Source: Bradyrhizobium aeschynomenes (lineage in GTDB: Bacteria; Pseudomonadota; Alphaproteobacteria; Rhizobiales; Xanthobacteraceae). Taken from it: a DNA stretch of 64,000 bases. Below are positions 1 to 6,686 of the stretch, piece after piece. Under the pieces are notes generated by a model. It was not told the DNA's origin. It saw nothing but the letters and a program-made list of their open reading frames with translations, and searched no databases. Where the stretch lies: the NCBI RefSeq assembly GCF_013178945.1, contig NZ_JABFDM010000003.1, forward strand, positions 496,001 through 560,000, given 5' to 3'. The position numbers were made by a program, and so were the translations under genes. Numbering within the stretch: position 1 is the first letter of the stretch; each line of letters starts with the position of its first letter.

Positions 1-210
1 TTATCGTCCGAAGGCGCGACGAACAGCACGGAACCCGTGGTAATAAAGTTGGCTTCTGATCGCGCCCACCGTGACCCCTAACTCGTTACCGCAGGAAAGG
101 CACGTGATCTCGGTCGCACCGTCACATCTCCATATCCAAGCGACGAGCTGTGGTCCGCAGCGATCGCAAGTGATGGTCTTGATCTGTTTTGGTGTAAGTA
201 CCTGTTTCAT
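1..210 (-). CDS. small zinc-ribbon-like hypothetical protein
   Basis: Complete 69-residue protein with an ATG start behind a strong ribosome binding site (AAGGAG) and a TAA stop at the window edge. It carries two CxxC knuckles, CDRC near residue 15 and CLSC near residue 37, an arrangement typical of a small zinc ribbon. The basic C-terminus could bind nucleic acid. I do not recognise a named family. It is divergent from the small genes starting at 384, and the 170 bases between them hold a likely LexA box. A phage- or plasmid-type regulatory protein is possible but not shown. Confidence 0.6.
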   Translation of the reverse strand: MKQVLTPKQIKTITCDRCGPQLVAWIWRCDGATEITCLSCGNELGVTVGAIRSQLYYHGFRAVRRAFGR

Positions 211-336
211 AAATATTATTCTCCTTGAAATTTGATAATACCGATGTTGGTATCGGTCTATTTAGGCGATGCTGCACCGCAGCAATTGGTCTGACGGCGA
301 TTCTGGAAAAAAAATTTGAGGTCGGTTGACTCTTAT

Positions 337-351
337 GTTCTCTTTTTGTTC
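337..351 (+). promoter_or_regulatory. candidate alphaproteobacterial LexA (SOS) box
   Basis: The direct repeat GTTC-N7-GTTC is present with the spacer TCTTTTT. This is the known LexA operator form of alphaproteobacteria and is much like those of imuA/dnaE2-type SOS genes. It lies 33 bases before the ATG at 384, so repression of the two overlapping small genes downstream is the likely role. It could also affect the divergent gene ending at 210. Confidence 0.6.
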
Positions 352-383
352 TCATTGATCGGTCAGGAATCCAGGGCTGATCC

Positions 384-614
384 ATGCCGACCATCGACTT
401 CATCCGCTCGGAGATCGAGCACATGCGCACGCAGGTAAACCGCCAGCGGCGGGAGATCCTGCAGCTGCAGAAGGCGGGAATACCCACGGCGTCGGCCGAA
501 GCGCTGCTCGAGCGCATGCTGGACAAGATCGACGCCCTGTGTGCCGAGCGAGACAAGCTGAAAGGCCAGCTTCCGCCGGCGAAGAGCAGGGTGCTTGGAG
601 GCCGCAAATGGTGA
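384..614 (+). CDS. small coiled-coil hypothetical protein, probable SOS-regulated
   Basis: A 76-residue protein starting at ATG 384. It is almost wholly charged and helical, with heptad-like spacing of Leu, Ile and Met in residues 5-60, so a short coiled coil is likely. No catalytic motif is visible. Its stop overlaps the next start in ATGGTGA, so the two are probably translationally coupled. The LexA-type box just upstream suggests induction by DNA damage. Function unknown. Confidence 0.6.
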   Translation: MPTIDFIRSEIEHMRTQVNRQRREILQLQKAGIPTASAEALLERMLDKIDALCAERDKLKGQLPPAKSRVLGGRKW

Positions 615-826
615 AGTGGTACAGCGACGAGCAGAACCCGCCGCCGATCCTGAAATCACTGCACGAGAGCAGGCGACTCCTGACCAATGAGGGGTGGTGC
701 TATCGCCATGCCCAGGCGATCATGGTGGCGATTGACCAGTATGCCGAAGCCGCCACCGGCAACCGCGACTACTTCCTGAGCAAGCCGCATTCGATTGGCG
801 GGAGCCGTGGGGGAGACATCCCTTAG
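608..826 (+). CDS. small hypothetical protein
   Basis: A 72-residue protein whose ATG at 608 overlaps the end of the preceding gene. It has a central segment rich in His, Tyr and Ala (CYRHAQAIM) and a glycine-rich tail (GGSRGG). I do not recognise a family. The overlap and shared promoter imply it works with, or is expressed together with, the coiled-coil protein before it. An upstream in-frame start near 539 is less likely because it would lie deep inside the previous gene. Confidence 0.55.
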   Translation: MVKWYSDEQNPPPILKSLHESRRLLTNEGWCYRHAQAIMVAIDQYAEAATGNRDYFLSKPHSIGGSRGGDIP

Positions 827-971
827 CAAGGCAAAAGCCGAGTTATCCACTTTTCCGCAACAAATGCGGATAGATCAGGTTACAGAAATTTTTTTTATTG
901 CCACCGGGCGGCAAATCAGCCCTATCAACCTTGGCCCCTGAGAACTGATCCCGGCTCTCCAAGAAGTTTCA

Positions 972-1112
972 ATGGAGAGCTACGCCATGAGTCAGCCGCC
1001 CAAATTCCAGATCAATGTCCTTGGCTTCGATATCAGTGCTGAAGGTGCGCTGGGTATCTCAGCAGCTTGCTTCTTGGTGATCTTCCTCGTCGCTGTCTAT
1101 AGGTGGTTCTAG
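972..1112 (+). CDS. 46-residue single-pass membrane protein
   Basis: A short reading frame from ATG 972 to TAG 1110-1112. Residues 27-43 form a hydrophobic helix (GALGISAACFLVIFLVAV) followed by YRWF, a typical positive or aromatic inner-membrane edge. The first 25 residues are polar. A second in-frame ATG lies at 987. Comparable tiny membrane proteins are common in rhizobial phage and ICE regions. Function unknown; the call rests on the hydrophobic segment and clean frame only. Confidence 0.4.
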   Translation: MESYAMSQPPKFQINVLGFDISAEGALGISAACFLVIFLVAVYRWF

Positions 1113-1125
1113 CAGGGTTGACGAC

Positions 1126-1350
1126 TTGAGCCGTTCGGCTCACGATTCGATCATGCAAACAACGCGGACGGGAAAACGCGGTGGCCGCCGACCAGGCGCT
1201 GGCCGCCCTCGGCATGCAGAGCCGACCATACCGATGCGGGTGCCGGCGAGATTAGCCGAAGGTGTTCGCCACATGGTTTGGCGCCACAAGCAAGGAAAGA
1301 AGCCGCTCGTCCCGCTGATCGTCATGCCGAAGAGAAGCACGGATGAGTGA
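1126..1350 (+). CDS. small basic phage/plasmid-type protein with RRPGAGRP motif
   Basis: The protein has 74 residues from a TTG start, or 65 from the ATG at 1153. It opens with a Gly/Arg-rich stretch carrying GGRRPGAGRP, a motif frequent at the N-terminus of phage and plasmid accessory proteins, and continues as a basic helical segment. The stop overlaps the GTG start of the RuvC-like pseudogene (GTGA at 1347), suggesting the pair was one transcription unit. DNA binding is plausible from charge alone. Which start is used is uncertain. Confidence 0.5.
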   Translation: MSRSAHDSIMQTTRTGKRGGRRPGAGRPRHAEPTIPMRVPARLAEGVRHMVWRHKQGKKPLVPLIVMPKRSTDE

Positions 1351-1695
1351 GCCGCAAGTACGTGCTTGGGTTGGATCTCGGAACGACGCTCGGCGTCTCT
1401 CAGGTGTTTGTTGACGGCGGTGTGGAGGCTGTAAGCCTCGAGCTCGACAGCAACATCCAGGGCCGCACAACCGGCGTGGCCGGTGTCATCAAGCGCCATG
1501 CAACGCCTGACTGCCTGGGCGTCTGCATCGAGGATGCCATTCTCCCGGCAATTCTCGTCCGTCAAGGCTCTCGTTCCGATGCTGGGTGCCGCGGTGCTGG
1601 CCTGTGAGTAGGCAGGGCTTCCGTGGTCTACGGCACACCTGGCCAAGCTGAAGATGCACGCCACCGGCAACCTCCATCCGCGCTTTGAAGTTTAG
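1347..1695 (+). pseudogene. RuvC-like Holliday-junction nuclease, frameshifted and truncated
   Basis: The first 65 residues contain the RNase H-fold opening LGLDLGTTLGVS and an acidic strand (CIEDA), as in phage RuvC-like resolvases. The frame is lost near 1548-1551. Homology resumes in another frame as SSVKALVPMLGAAVLACE, meets TAG at 1609-1611, then continues as AGLPWSTAHLAKLKMHATGN, matching the conserved Lys/His-rich end of the family. Homology then stops after about ten residues. At least one indel, one nonsense codon and a missing C-terminus make it non-functional. Confidence 0.6.
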
Positions 1696-1709
1696 CTTCT
1701 GCGAATTAC

Positions 1710-2868
1710 CTAAGGCGAAGCTGGGTTTGACGTAAAGCTCTGGCGTAACCGCGCTGACCGCGTCAGAGCGCAGCGATAAAACTTACCTAAGCCACGTAGA
1801 CTATGCGGGAGCCTCGAACAGCAATTTGAGATGGTTGCAGGTCCCCGCAACCAACACCCCCTAGACTGGGCAGGGGGTTCGGCATCCTTCTCAGAGAGAC
1901 TGAGAAGGGCTGCAAGCTGGCCGTAAATCTCGACGCGCACGGGCTTGTACGGGCCCTGCGGATGCACGACGACCTTTTCGACGATCTCCCGAATAGCCTC
2001 GTTTGCGGCGAGGCGGCTGTCCTCGTCTGAGTCCGCCAAGGCCTTCTTCAAATTCCTGACCTTGCTTCGGTAGGCGTTAGCCGAGTTTGGGTGGAATTCG
2101 ACCGCGGGCGGCGCCACATCTGCGATGGTGGCTTCGATCTCGTCTCGTTCGGCTTCCAGCGCTGCCAGACGCTCGCGCAGAGCGCGACTGGGGCTGTCGA
2201 GCAAGACAACCACAGCCTTCGCAATGGCGCCCTTGACGTTGCCCAGTCGCTTTTCCAGATCGCGGCGTCGGTGTGCCGTCGAACTGCTCAGTTCACGCGA
2301 TACGGGGTGATACTCCCGGACGTATTCTGCGATCAGCTCGGGGGCGGCCAGGTTGTTCTCGATCCCCCTCAGGACCAGGGTCGCGATCGCTTCGCGGGAC
2401 ACTGTTCGCCGGCTATCGCATAGCCCGGTTTCCTTCATGCGAGTGCAGAGCAGGAGAGGGCCGCGCTTGTCGTTACCTCCCACGACATAGCCCGATCCGC
2501 AATGCCCGCACTTGACCAGCCCTAACAGCAGGCTCCTCGGTCGAGTGGCGAAGGACCCGTTTGGTCCGCCGCGCTCTTCCCGCCGGGCCTGGACCCGTTC
2601 CCAGGTGTCACGGTCGATGACGCGGAGGTGTTCGGCGTCAGCCGGCATCCACTGATCACGCGGGTTCTCGCGGCTGATGCGTTTGCCGGTCTCGGGGGCC
2701 TTGATGAAAGTCTGCCGGTTCCAGACGATGCTGCCGGCATAGAGTTCATTTTGCAGGATGCCGTTCATCCGTTTGCGGCTTCCCGCGATCGTCGAGGCAT
2801 TCCAGACGCCGCCGCGTGGTCCTGGCACTGCCTTCTTGTTCAGGGCAGTGGCGATGTCCGTAGATGTT
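1710..2868 (-). pseudogene. large serine recombinase lacking its catalytic N-terminal domain
   Basis: The reading frame runs from about 2868 down to 1710. In order it shows the end of a recombinase domain (DIATALNKKAVPGPRGG, then NELYAGSIVWNR), a zinc ribbon (CGHCGSGYVVGG followed by CTR and GLCDS) and a long coiled coil, as in large serine integrases. The N-terminal resolvase domain with its serine is missing. Upstream the same strand becomes the start of a DUF6894 gene in a different frame, so a rearrangement joined the two near 2866-2870. The last 50 residues look like read-through. It cannot catalyse recombination as it stands. Confidence 0.75.
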
Positions 2869-2958
2869 AGCCTCGCGCGGTGTCGCGAATTCCATTCCCT
2901 CGTTGTCCACCGATACGAAGTTGCCATCCCGAATATGAAAGAAATAGCGTCTTGGCAT
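2866..2958 (-). pseudogene. 5' fragment of a DUF6894-family gene
   Basis: About 31 residues are intact from the ATG at 2958. They begin MPRRYFFHIRDG and include DNEGMEFATPREA, which is the typical opening of DUF6894 proteins (a full-length relative lies at 45457-45864). The similarity then stops and the DNA becomes a serine recombinase in another frame. DUF6894 genes are common small genes of unknown function in Bradyrhizobium. This is a junction scar left by insertion or deletion. Confidence 0.65.
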
Positions 2959-3039
2959 GGTTGCTATTTAGACCCCCGGAATCAGATTGGCACCTGTCGT
3001 TATTGTCATGGGACAGTCGACGTAGTTCGGGGATGGGAA

Positions 3040-3531
3040 GTGCACCGGTTTGCATTCATAGCTGCATTAATGACGTTGGTTACCGCTTGTGCTGGCGCGG
3101 AGCCAATCGGCCCCGATGCCATAACTGTTGTTGATGGCGATACAATCGGCGTCGGCCCTCAGCGTCAGGCCTTGCGTTATCGGTTAGTAGGTTTCGACAC
3201 GCCGGAGATCAGGACGCCTCGCCGCAAGGTTTCCGCCGACGAGAAGGCACTAGCTCGCCTGGCCAAGGAAAGGCTTATTGAGCTGTTGCATAGCGGGCCG
3301 GTCGACCTGACCGAGATCCCCTGTTCATGCCCGGCCAGCACGGTCAGCACCAAACGGTGTAACGCCGGCCGCAAGTGCGGCGTGCTCAAGGTCAATGGGA
3401 CCGAGGTAGGTGCGACATTGATAGCCGAGGAATTAGCCGTTCCCTTTGTTTGCGGGAAAACCAAATGCCCGAAAATGCCGCCGTGGCGCAAGATCATCGA
3501 GGAGCAGTTCCCCGCGCAGAGACAGCAGTAA
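3040..3531 (+). CDS. exported thermonuclease-family (SNase-like) protein
   Basis: A 163-residue protein starting at GTG 3040, chosen because it gives a proper signal peptide (MHRFAFIAALMTLVTACAGA). The SNase core follows: VVDGDTI (Ca-binding Asp), RYRLVGFDTPEI (catalytic Arg and Glu) and GRKCGVLKVNG, where the Arg aligns with the second catalytic Arg. Four or more cysteines in the middle could form disulfides after export. Family members cut DNA or RNA and are common cargo of rhizobial plasmids and ICEs. It stands alone. Confidence 0.8.
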   Translation: MHRFAFIAALMTLVTACAGAEPIGPDAITVVDGDTIGVGPQRQALRYRLVGFDTPEIRTPRRKVSADEKALARLAKERLIELLHSGPVDLTEIPCSCPASTVSTKRCNAGRKCGVLKVNGTEVGATLIAEELAVPFVCGKTKCPKMPPWRKIIEEQFPAQRQQ

Positions 3532-3583
3532 CCATGCGCCAGAGGCCGGCGGACTCTGCGCCTGAGGAGTGGATCGAAAGGCA

Positions 3584-3910
3584 TCAGCCTGACGGTTGCT
3601 CGTACTGTTTTATCCACGCCCGGTGATTTTGTTCTGCGAGAGCTTTGACCGCGTCAGCCTCGTTCTGCGACTTAAAACACCGCTGGTCATTGATCTGGAC
3701 GCTCTCGATGTTCAGGGCCTTGGCGGCCTCGGCGACCATTGAAGACCAAGCGGCGTCCCAATAGGGGCCGATCTTGAGCCGGTTCTTTCGACGTGTCGGA
3801 ATCTTGAATGTGAATGGCGCGAGGTAGTTTGCGGTCGATTGTGCAATGACCCGCCGCGCTTCGTCATCGGCGGGATCATCCCCAAATAAAACACGCTTGG
3901 AGTAGCTCAT
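3584..3910 (-). CDS. hypothetical protein, 108 residues
   Basis: A complete frame from ATG 3910 to a stop at 3584, convergent with the thermonuclease gene. The product is soluble, with a basic middle (RRKNRLKIGPYWD) and a helical acidic C-terminal half. No signal peptide, membrane segment or known motif is visible. It lies about 45 bases after the TIR gene on the same strand and could be its downstream partner, but the two are not overlapping. Function unknown. Confidence 0.5.
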   Translation of the reverse strand: MSYSKRVLFGDDPADDEARRVIAQSTANYLAPFTFKIPTRRKNRLKIGPYWDAAWSSMVAEAAKALNIESVQINDQRCFKSQNEADAVKALAEQNHRAWIKQYEQPSG

Positions 3911-3954
3911 GGTGGTGTCGCCTGTTCGATCATCCCGCAGCCGAGTCTAGCGCC

Positions 3955-4903
3955 TTAACCGCGCATAACCGTATTCCAGTCGATCTCGTAACCGGCTGCC
4001 TCCAGCTCCCTCGATAATGTTTGCCGCCAGCCGCCACCCCTGTCGAAAGACTCGTCGATGACGCCTCGCCAGTCGGACGGAATTTCTGGGTCACCGACCT
4101 TCAGCGTGCAGACGCGCGGGCGTCCCAGTTTACCTATGAAGTAGCCCAGCTCCAGGAGCACGTTCTGCCTGACACGCGGTGCAGGCGTTCCACCCTTCAC
4201 GCAGCCCTCATCATCTGGGGTCAAGAGGATGACCGCGAAACCTACGTCGCTGTGGGCTTCAACTTTCTCGATGACCGTCCGGCCCTGGTTGGCCTTTTCA
4301 TGCAGGATGACAGCTTCGAAGCCGATCTTCTCCAAGAACCTTGCAACAGCTTCGCGCACGCCCTCGTCGTGGCCATGCACGATGAACACCTTTCTTGCCG
4401 CAGTCACTGTGTGTGGGGAAGGTGCGGCTGGCTCCGAATCCCGAGTGCCGTCGTCGAGGTCCGCCAGGTCGGTCTCTAGTGCCCGGATGGCGCCTTGGAG
4501 TATCTGAATGGAGCGCTGCTTGCCTTCGGCAAGGGTATTGGCGCGCTTCGTGCGCGTCTCTTGCGTCATAGTCGATCGACCCACCACGGCCAAACGCCGG
4601 CTCCATGCGCATGGTCACCGGGCCATTGTCCAGGCTGGCCGCATCCTCAAAGTTCTTGTACCGCGGGGTGTTGTGGCCAAACGCGGCGGCCAATGCGTCC
4701 TTTATGCCCGCTTCGATGGTCATTACCTCAGGGATGTTGAAGCGCTTTTGCACTTGCTCCGGCTTAAACGTATCCAGATCAGCGAGGCATTGCTTCAGTC
4801 GTTCGATACGGCGGCGGACCTGCGCCGCGTTCAGAACGGGGGCCTGGCGCGGCGGGGTGGTCGGCCGGCGAGGGGGCAATGATGTGCTCCGCTTTGGTTG
4901 CAA
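3955..4903 (-). pseudogene. TIR-domain nucleotide-binding protein, split by a frameshift
   Basis: The N-terminal half reads from TTG 4903: a helical region with RRIERLKQCLADLDTF, a segment FGHNTPRYKNFEDAASLDNG, and DAHEARQY. The frame then shifts by one base in the GGG at 4533-4535 and continues LAEGKQRSIQILQGAIRALE, followed by a TIR-like domain (KVFIVHGHDEGVREAVARFL, VILHEKANQGRTVIEK, RQNVLLELGYFIGKLG). This matches the predicted nucleotide-binding TIR family (PF10137), related to the TIR domain of CBASS Cap12 effectors, which cleave NAD. The putative catalytic Glu in LLELGY is present. Either a single-base indel broke the gene recently, or expression needs a frameshift; a read error is also possible. 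Confidence 0.7.
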
Positions 4904-4924
4904 TAAACTATTTATACCACAACG

Positions 4925-4960
4925 AAAAAGGGCACTCGACCCGGTAGGGGAGCGCCCTTC
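4925..4960 (-). terminator. intrinsic terminator after the tRNA-like gene
   Basis: On the minus strand a 10-pair stem (AAGGGCGCTC with GAGTGCCCTT, one G-U pair) encloses a loop that can add CCC/GGG pairs, and is followed by TTTTTC. It lies directly after the 3' end of the tRNA-like sequence at 4961-5034, the usual position for a tRNA transcription terminator. Confidence 0.7.
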
Positions 4961-5034
4961 GAATTCTGGGGGGACTCGAACCCCCGACCTTCCCTTTACT
5001 AGAGGGAGCTCTATCCAGCTGAGCTACAGACGCC
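4961..5034 (-). tRNA. degenerate tRNA or tRNA-like sequence
   Basis: The minus strand shows a canonical D-arm (GCTCAGCTGGATAGAGC), an anticodon arm with a 5-pair stem (TCCCT/AGGGA) and loop CTAGTAA, and a perfect T-arm (GGGGG TTCGAGT CCCCC). The 5' acceptor GCGTCTG pairs with only CAGA; the terminal three pairs are lost because the 3' end reads CAGAATT. One base seems missing between the D- and anticodon stems. The apparent anticodon AGT (Thr) is unusual in bacteria, so identity is unclear. It is probably a decayed tRNA or integration remnant, but the terminator suggests it was once expressed. Confidence 0.55.
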
Positions 5035-5075
5035 GTACGAATATAGTGGGCGCATCTAGGGATCGCAACCGCCAG

Positions 5076-5702
5076 CTACAGCCCTATGCTCGTTACCTCG
5101 GCTTTGCCGGTGAATAAGGTTTCCATCCGAGGATCGGCACTGACTTTGCCCTGCCAGTACGCCTTGGCTTTGTCCCGCGTGACCTGGAGCGGCTCGCTCA
5201 GGATGACCATCTGCCGCGAGTCCGCCCGGTGAATCACGCCCGTGCGGGTCAATTCGCACACGGCGCCGTTGCCGCCAAGCAGCGGCAACCAGGTGCGGGC
5301 CTCCTCAATGGTATCGCTCAGGTAGAGGCAGCGCTGGCGCGAAGGAGGGCTGCTGTTGAAGTCCTCTACCCGAATCTGCTCCATCAGTAGCTCACGAGCC
5401 AGCATCATATAATGCTGGCTCACAGTCCATGCGATCTCCGCAAGAATTTGAGGAGCGGTCTGTAAAACGCCGATCTTGACCTGGTGCAGCCACTCGACCG
5501 CATTGAGGTTATACGGCCGGCCGGTTGCGCCGTCCGTTACCGGATATTCCAGTGTCGTTTCGTAGAACTGAAAGAAGGGGTTGGGTTCGTTACCAACGTC
5601 AATCATTTGCCCGAGCGTGAAGGCCGTCTTGTAAGCCGAGGTGCACGTCACCTGGTACAGCTTGCGTTTCTCGACTGCTTCGACCACGTCTTCGCTCTCC
5701 AT
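5076..5702 (-). CDS. DUF2441-like, probable ADP-ribosyltransferase-fold protein
   Basis: A 208-residue soluble protein from ATG 5702. It opens KRKLYQVTCTSAYKT, resembling the YHVT strand of ADP-ribosyltransferase-fold proteins, and has NPFFQFYE in the middle. The C-terminal half has a strand-rich RQRCLYLSDTIEEARTW motif and ends AKAYWQGKVSADPRMETL, as in DUF2441 proteins. Assignment is from memory of family patterns. It lies between a broken TIR gene and a resolvase with repeated operator-like boxes, and its promoter region is shared with those boxes. A role in conflict or defence is inferred only from context. Confidence 0.55.
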   Translation of the reverse strand: MESEDVVEAVEKRKLYQVTCTSAYKTAFTLGQMIDVGNEPNPFFQFYETTLEYPVTDGATGRPYNLNAVEWLHQVKIGVLQTAPQILAEIAWTVSQHYMMLARELLMEQIRVEDFNSSPPSRQRCLYLSDTIEEARTWLPLLGGNGAVCELTRTGVIHRADSRQMVILSEPLQVTRDKAKAYWQGKVSADPRMETLFTGKAEVTSIGL

Positions 5703-5729
5703 TTGCGGTTGGGTCTACATGGGGTCGGC

Positions 5730-5810
5730 TGTTGCACAAGTCAAAATAAATGCAACACTGGTGATCATCAGTCTGTGCAACAGCTTTGACTGTTGCATAT
5801 GTCTGTTGCA
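5730..5810 (+). promoter_or_regulatory. cluster of five TGTTGCA boxes (candidate res/operator site)
   Basis: The heptamer TGTTGCA or its complement occurs five times in 81 bases: 5730-5736 (+), 5751-5757 (-), 5776-5782 (-), 5791-5797 (+) and 5804-5810 (+). Two inverted pairs (14- and 8-base spacers) plus a fifth half-site lie between the divergent DUF2441-like gene and the resolvase gene. Serine resolvases typically bind several inverted sites beside their own gene, both to recombine and to autoregulate, so a res site is the simplest reading. Confidence 0.55.
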
Positions 5811-5821
5811 AGTTTGCAGTG

Positions 5822-6398
5822 TTGAAATACGGCTATGCGCGCGTCTCTACCACCGAGCAGGACCATGCTGCGCAAGTTGACGCGCTCGCGCTAAGGGCTG
5901 CTGGCGCCGTCAAGGTCTTCAGCGAAAAGATGAGCGGGGTGAGGGCCGATCGGCCGCAGCTTGCCCGTGCCATCGCAGCGCTCGACCAGGGCGACGTGCT
6001 CGCCGTTACCCGCATCGACCGCCTGGCGCGCTCATCTCGGGACCTTCTCAATATCGTTCACGAGGTCGAGGCGAGGGGGCCGACCTTCGAGGTCTCTTGC
6101 GGAGCCTTGGGCCAATACCGATACGCCACAGGCGGCGGCGATGCTGACCATGCTGGCAGCCATCGCCCAGCTTGAGCGCGCCTTGATCTTGGCGCGAACC
6201 AAGGAAGGGAGAGAGCGGGCAAACGCTCAGGGTCGGAGGTTTGGGCCCGAGCTCAAGTTGAGCAAAGAGCAGATCGCGCATGCGCAGGATCTGCAGCGCG
6301 AGGGGCGAGGGCTGCGAGAAATTGGTGCGCTGCTCGGCTGCAGTGCAGCTACGGTCTCGCGCGCTTTGCAAAAAAAAGAAGAGGAGGAGATCGCATGA
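5822..6398 (+). pseudogene. serine resolvase/invertase, one-base frameshift
   Basis: Starts at TTG 5822 as KYGYARVSTTEQDHAAQ, with the catalytic serine in ARVSTTEQ, then DRPQLARAI and TRIDRLARSSRDL as in Tn3-type resolvases and Pin-type invertases. One extra base at about 6089 shifts the frame. The family sequence resumes as RSLAEPWANTDT, LAAIAQLERALI and ARTKEGRERANAQG, ending in a Hin-like helix-turn-helix (IGALLGCSAATVSRAL). Removing one base would restore a protein of about 190 residues. Its stop overlaps the WGR gene start (ATGA at 6395). Confidence 0.75.
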
Positions 6399-6619
6399 CC
6401 GCAATCATGCTTACCCGCGTCGATACGCGCCGCAACATGGCGCGGTTTTACAAATTGGACATTCAGCCCACGCTCTTCAACGAGTGGTCCCTTATTCGGG
6501 AATGGGGGCGCATCGGGCGGGCTGGGGCTGTCCGGACAGAGGTTCACAAGACCCGTGGTCGCGCGGAGATCGCGCTTATCGCGCGCTGGACTGGAAAGCT
6601 CAAGCGAGGGTACCGGTGA
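6395..6619 (+). CDS. WGR-domain protein
   Basis: A 74-residue protein made of a single WGR domain: FYKLDIQPTLFNEWSLIREWGRIGRAG contains the name-giving WGR triplet. WGR domains occur in PARP-related and DNA-damage proteins and bind DNA; stand-alone versions are frequent in rhizobial islands. Start ATG 6395 has a GAGGAGGAG ribosome site and overlaps the resolvase stop. A second ATG at 6437 is less likely because homologous proteins extend further upstream. Confidence 0.8.
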   Translation: MTAIMLTRVDTRRNMARFYKLDIQPTLFNEWSLIREWGRIGRAGAVRTEVHKTRGRAEIALIARWTGKLKRGYR

Positions 6620-6686
6620 TGTCTAGGTTGCGGGCCCGAATCTTTGTAAAGGAGGACCGGTCTGAGCCATAGCGACCCGATGAACC

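Noticed and set aside
4961..5034. Functional tRNA-Thr call
   Set aside because: The acceptor stem lacks three terminal pairs and one base seems missing before the anticodon stem, so I list it only as degenerate.
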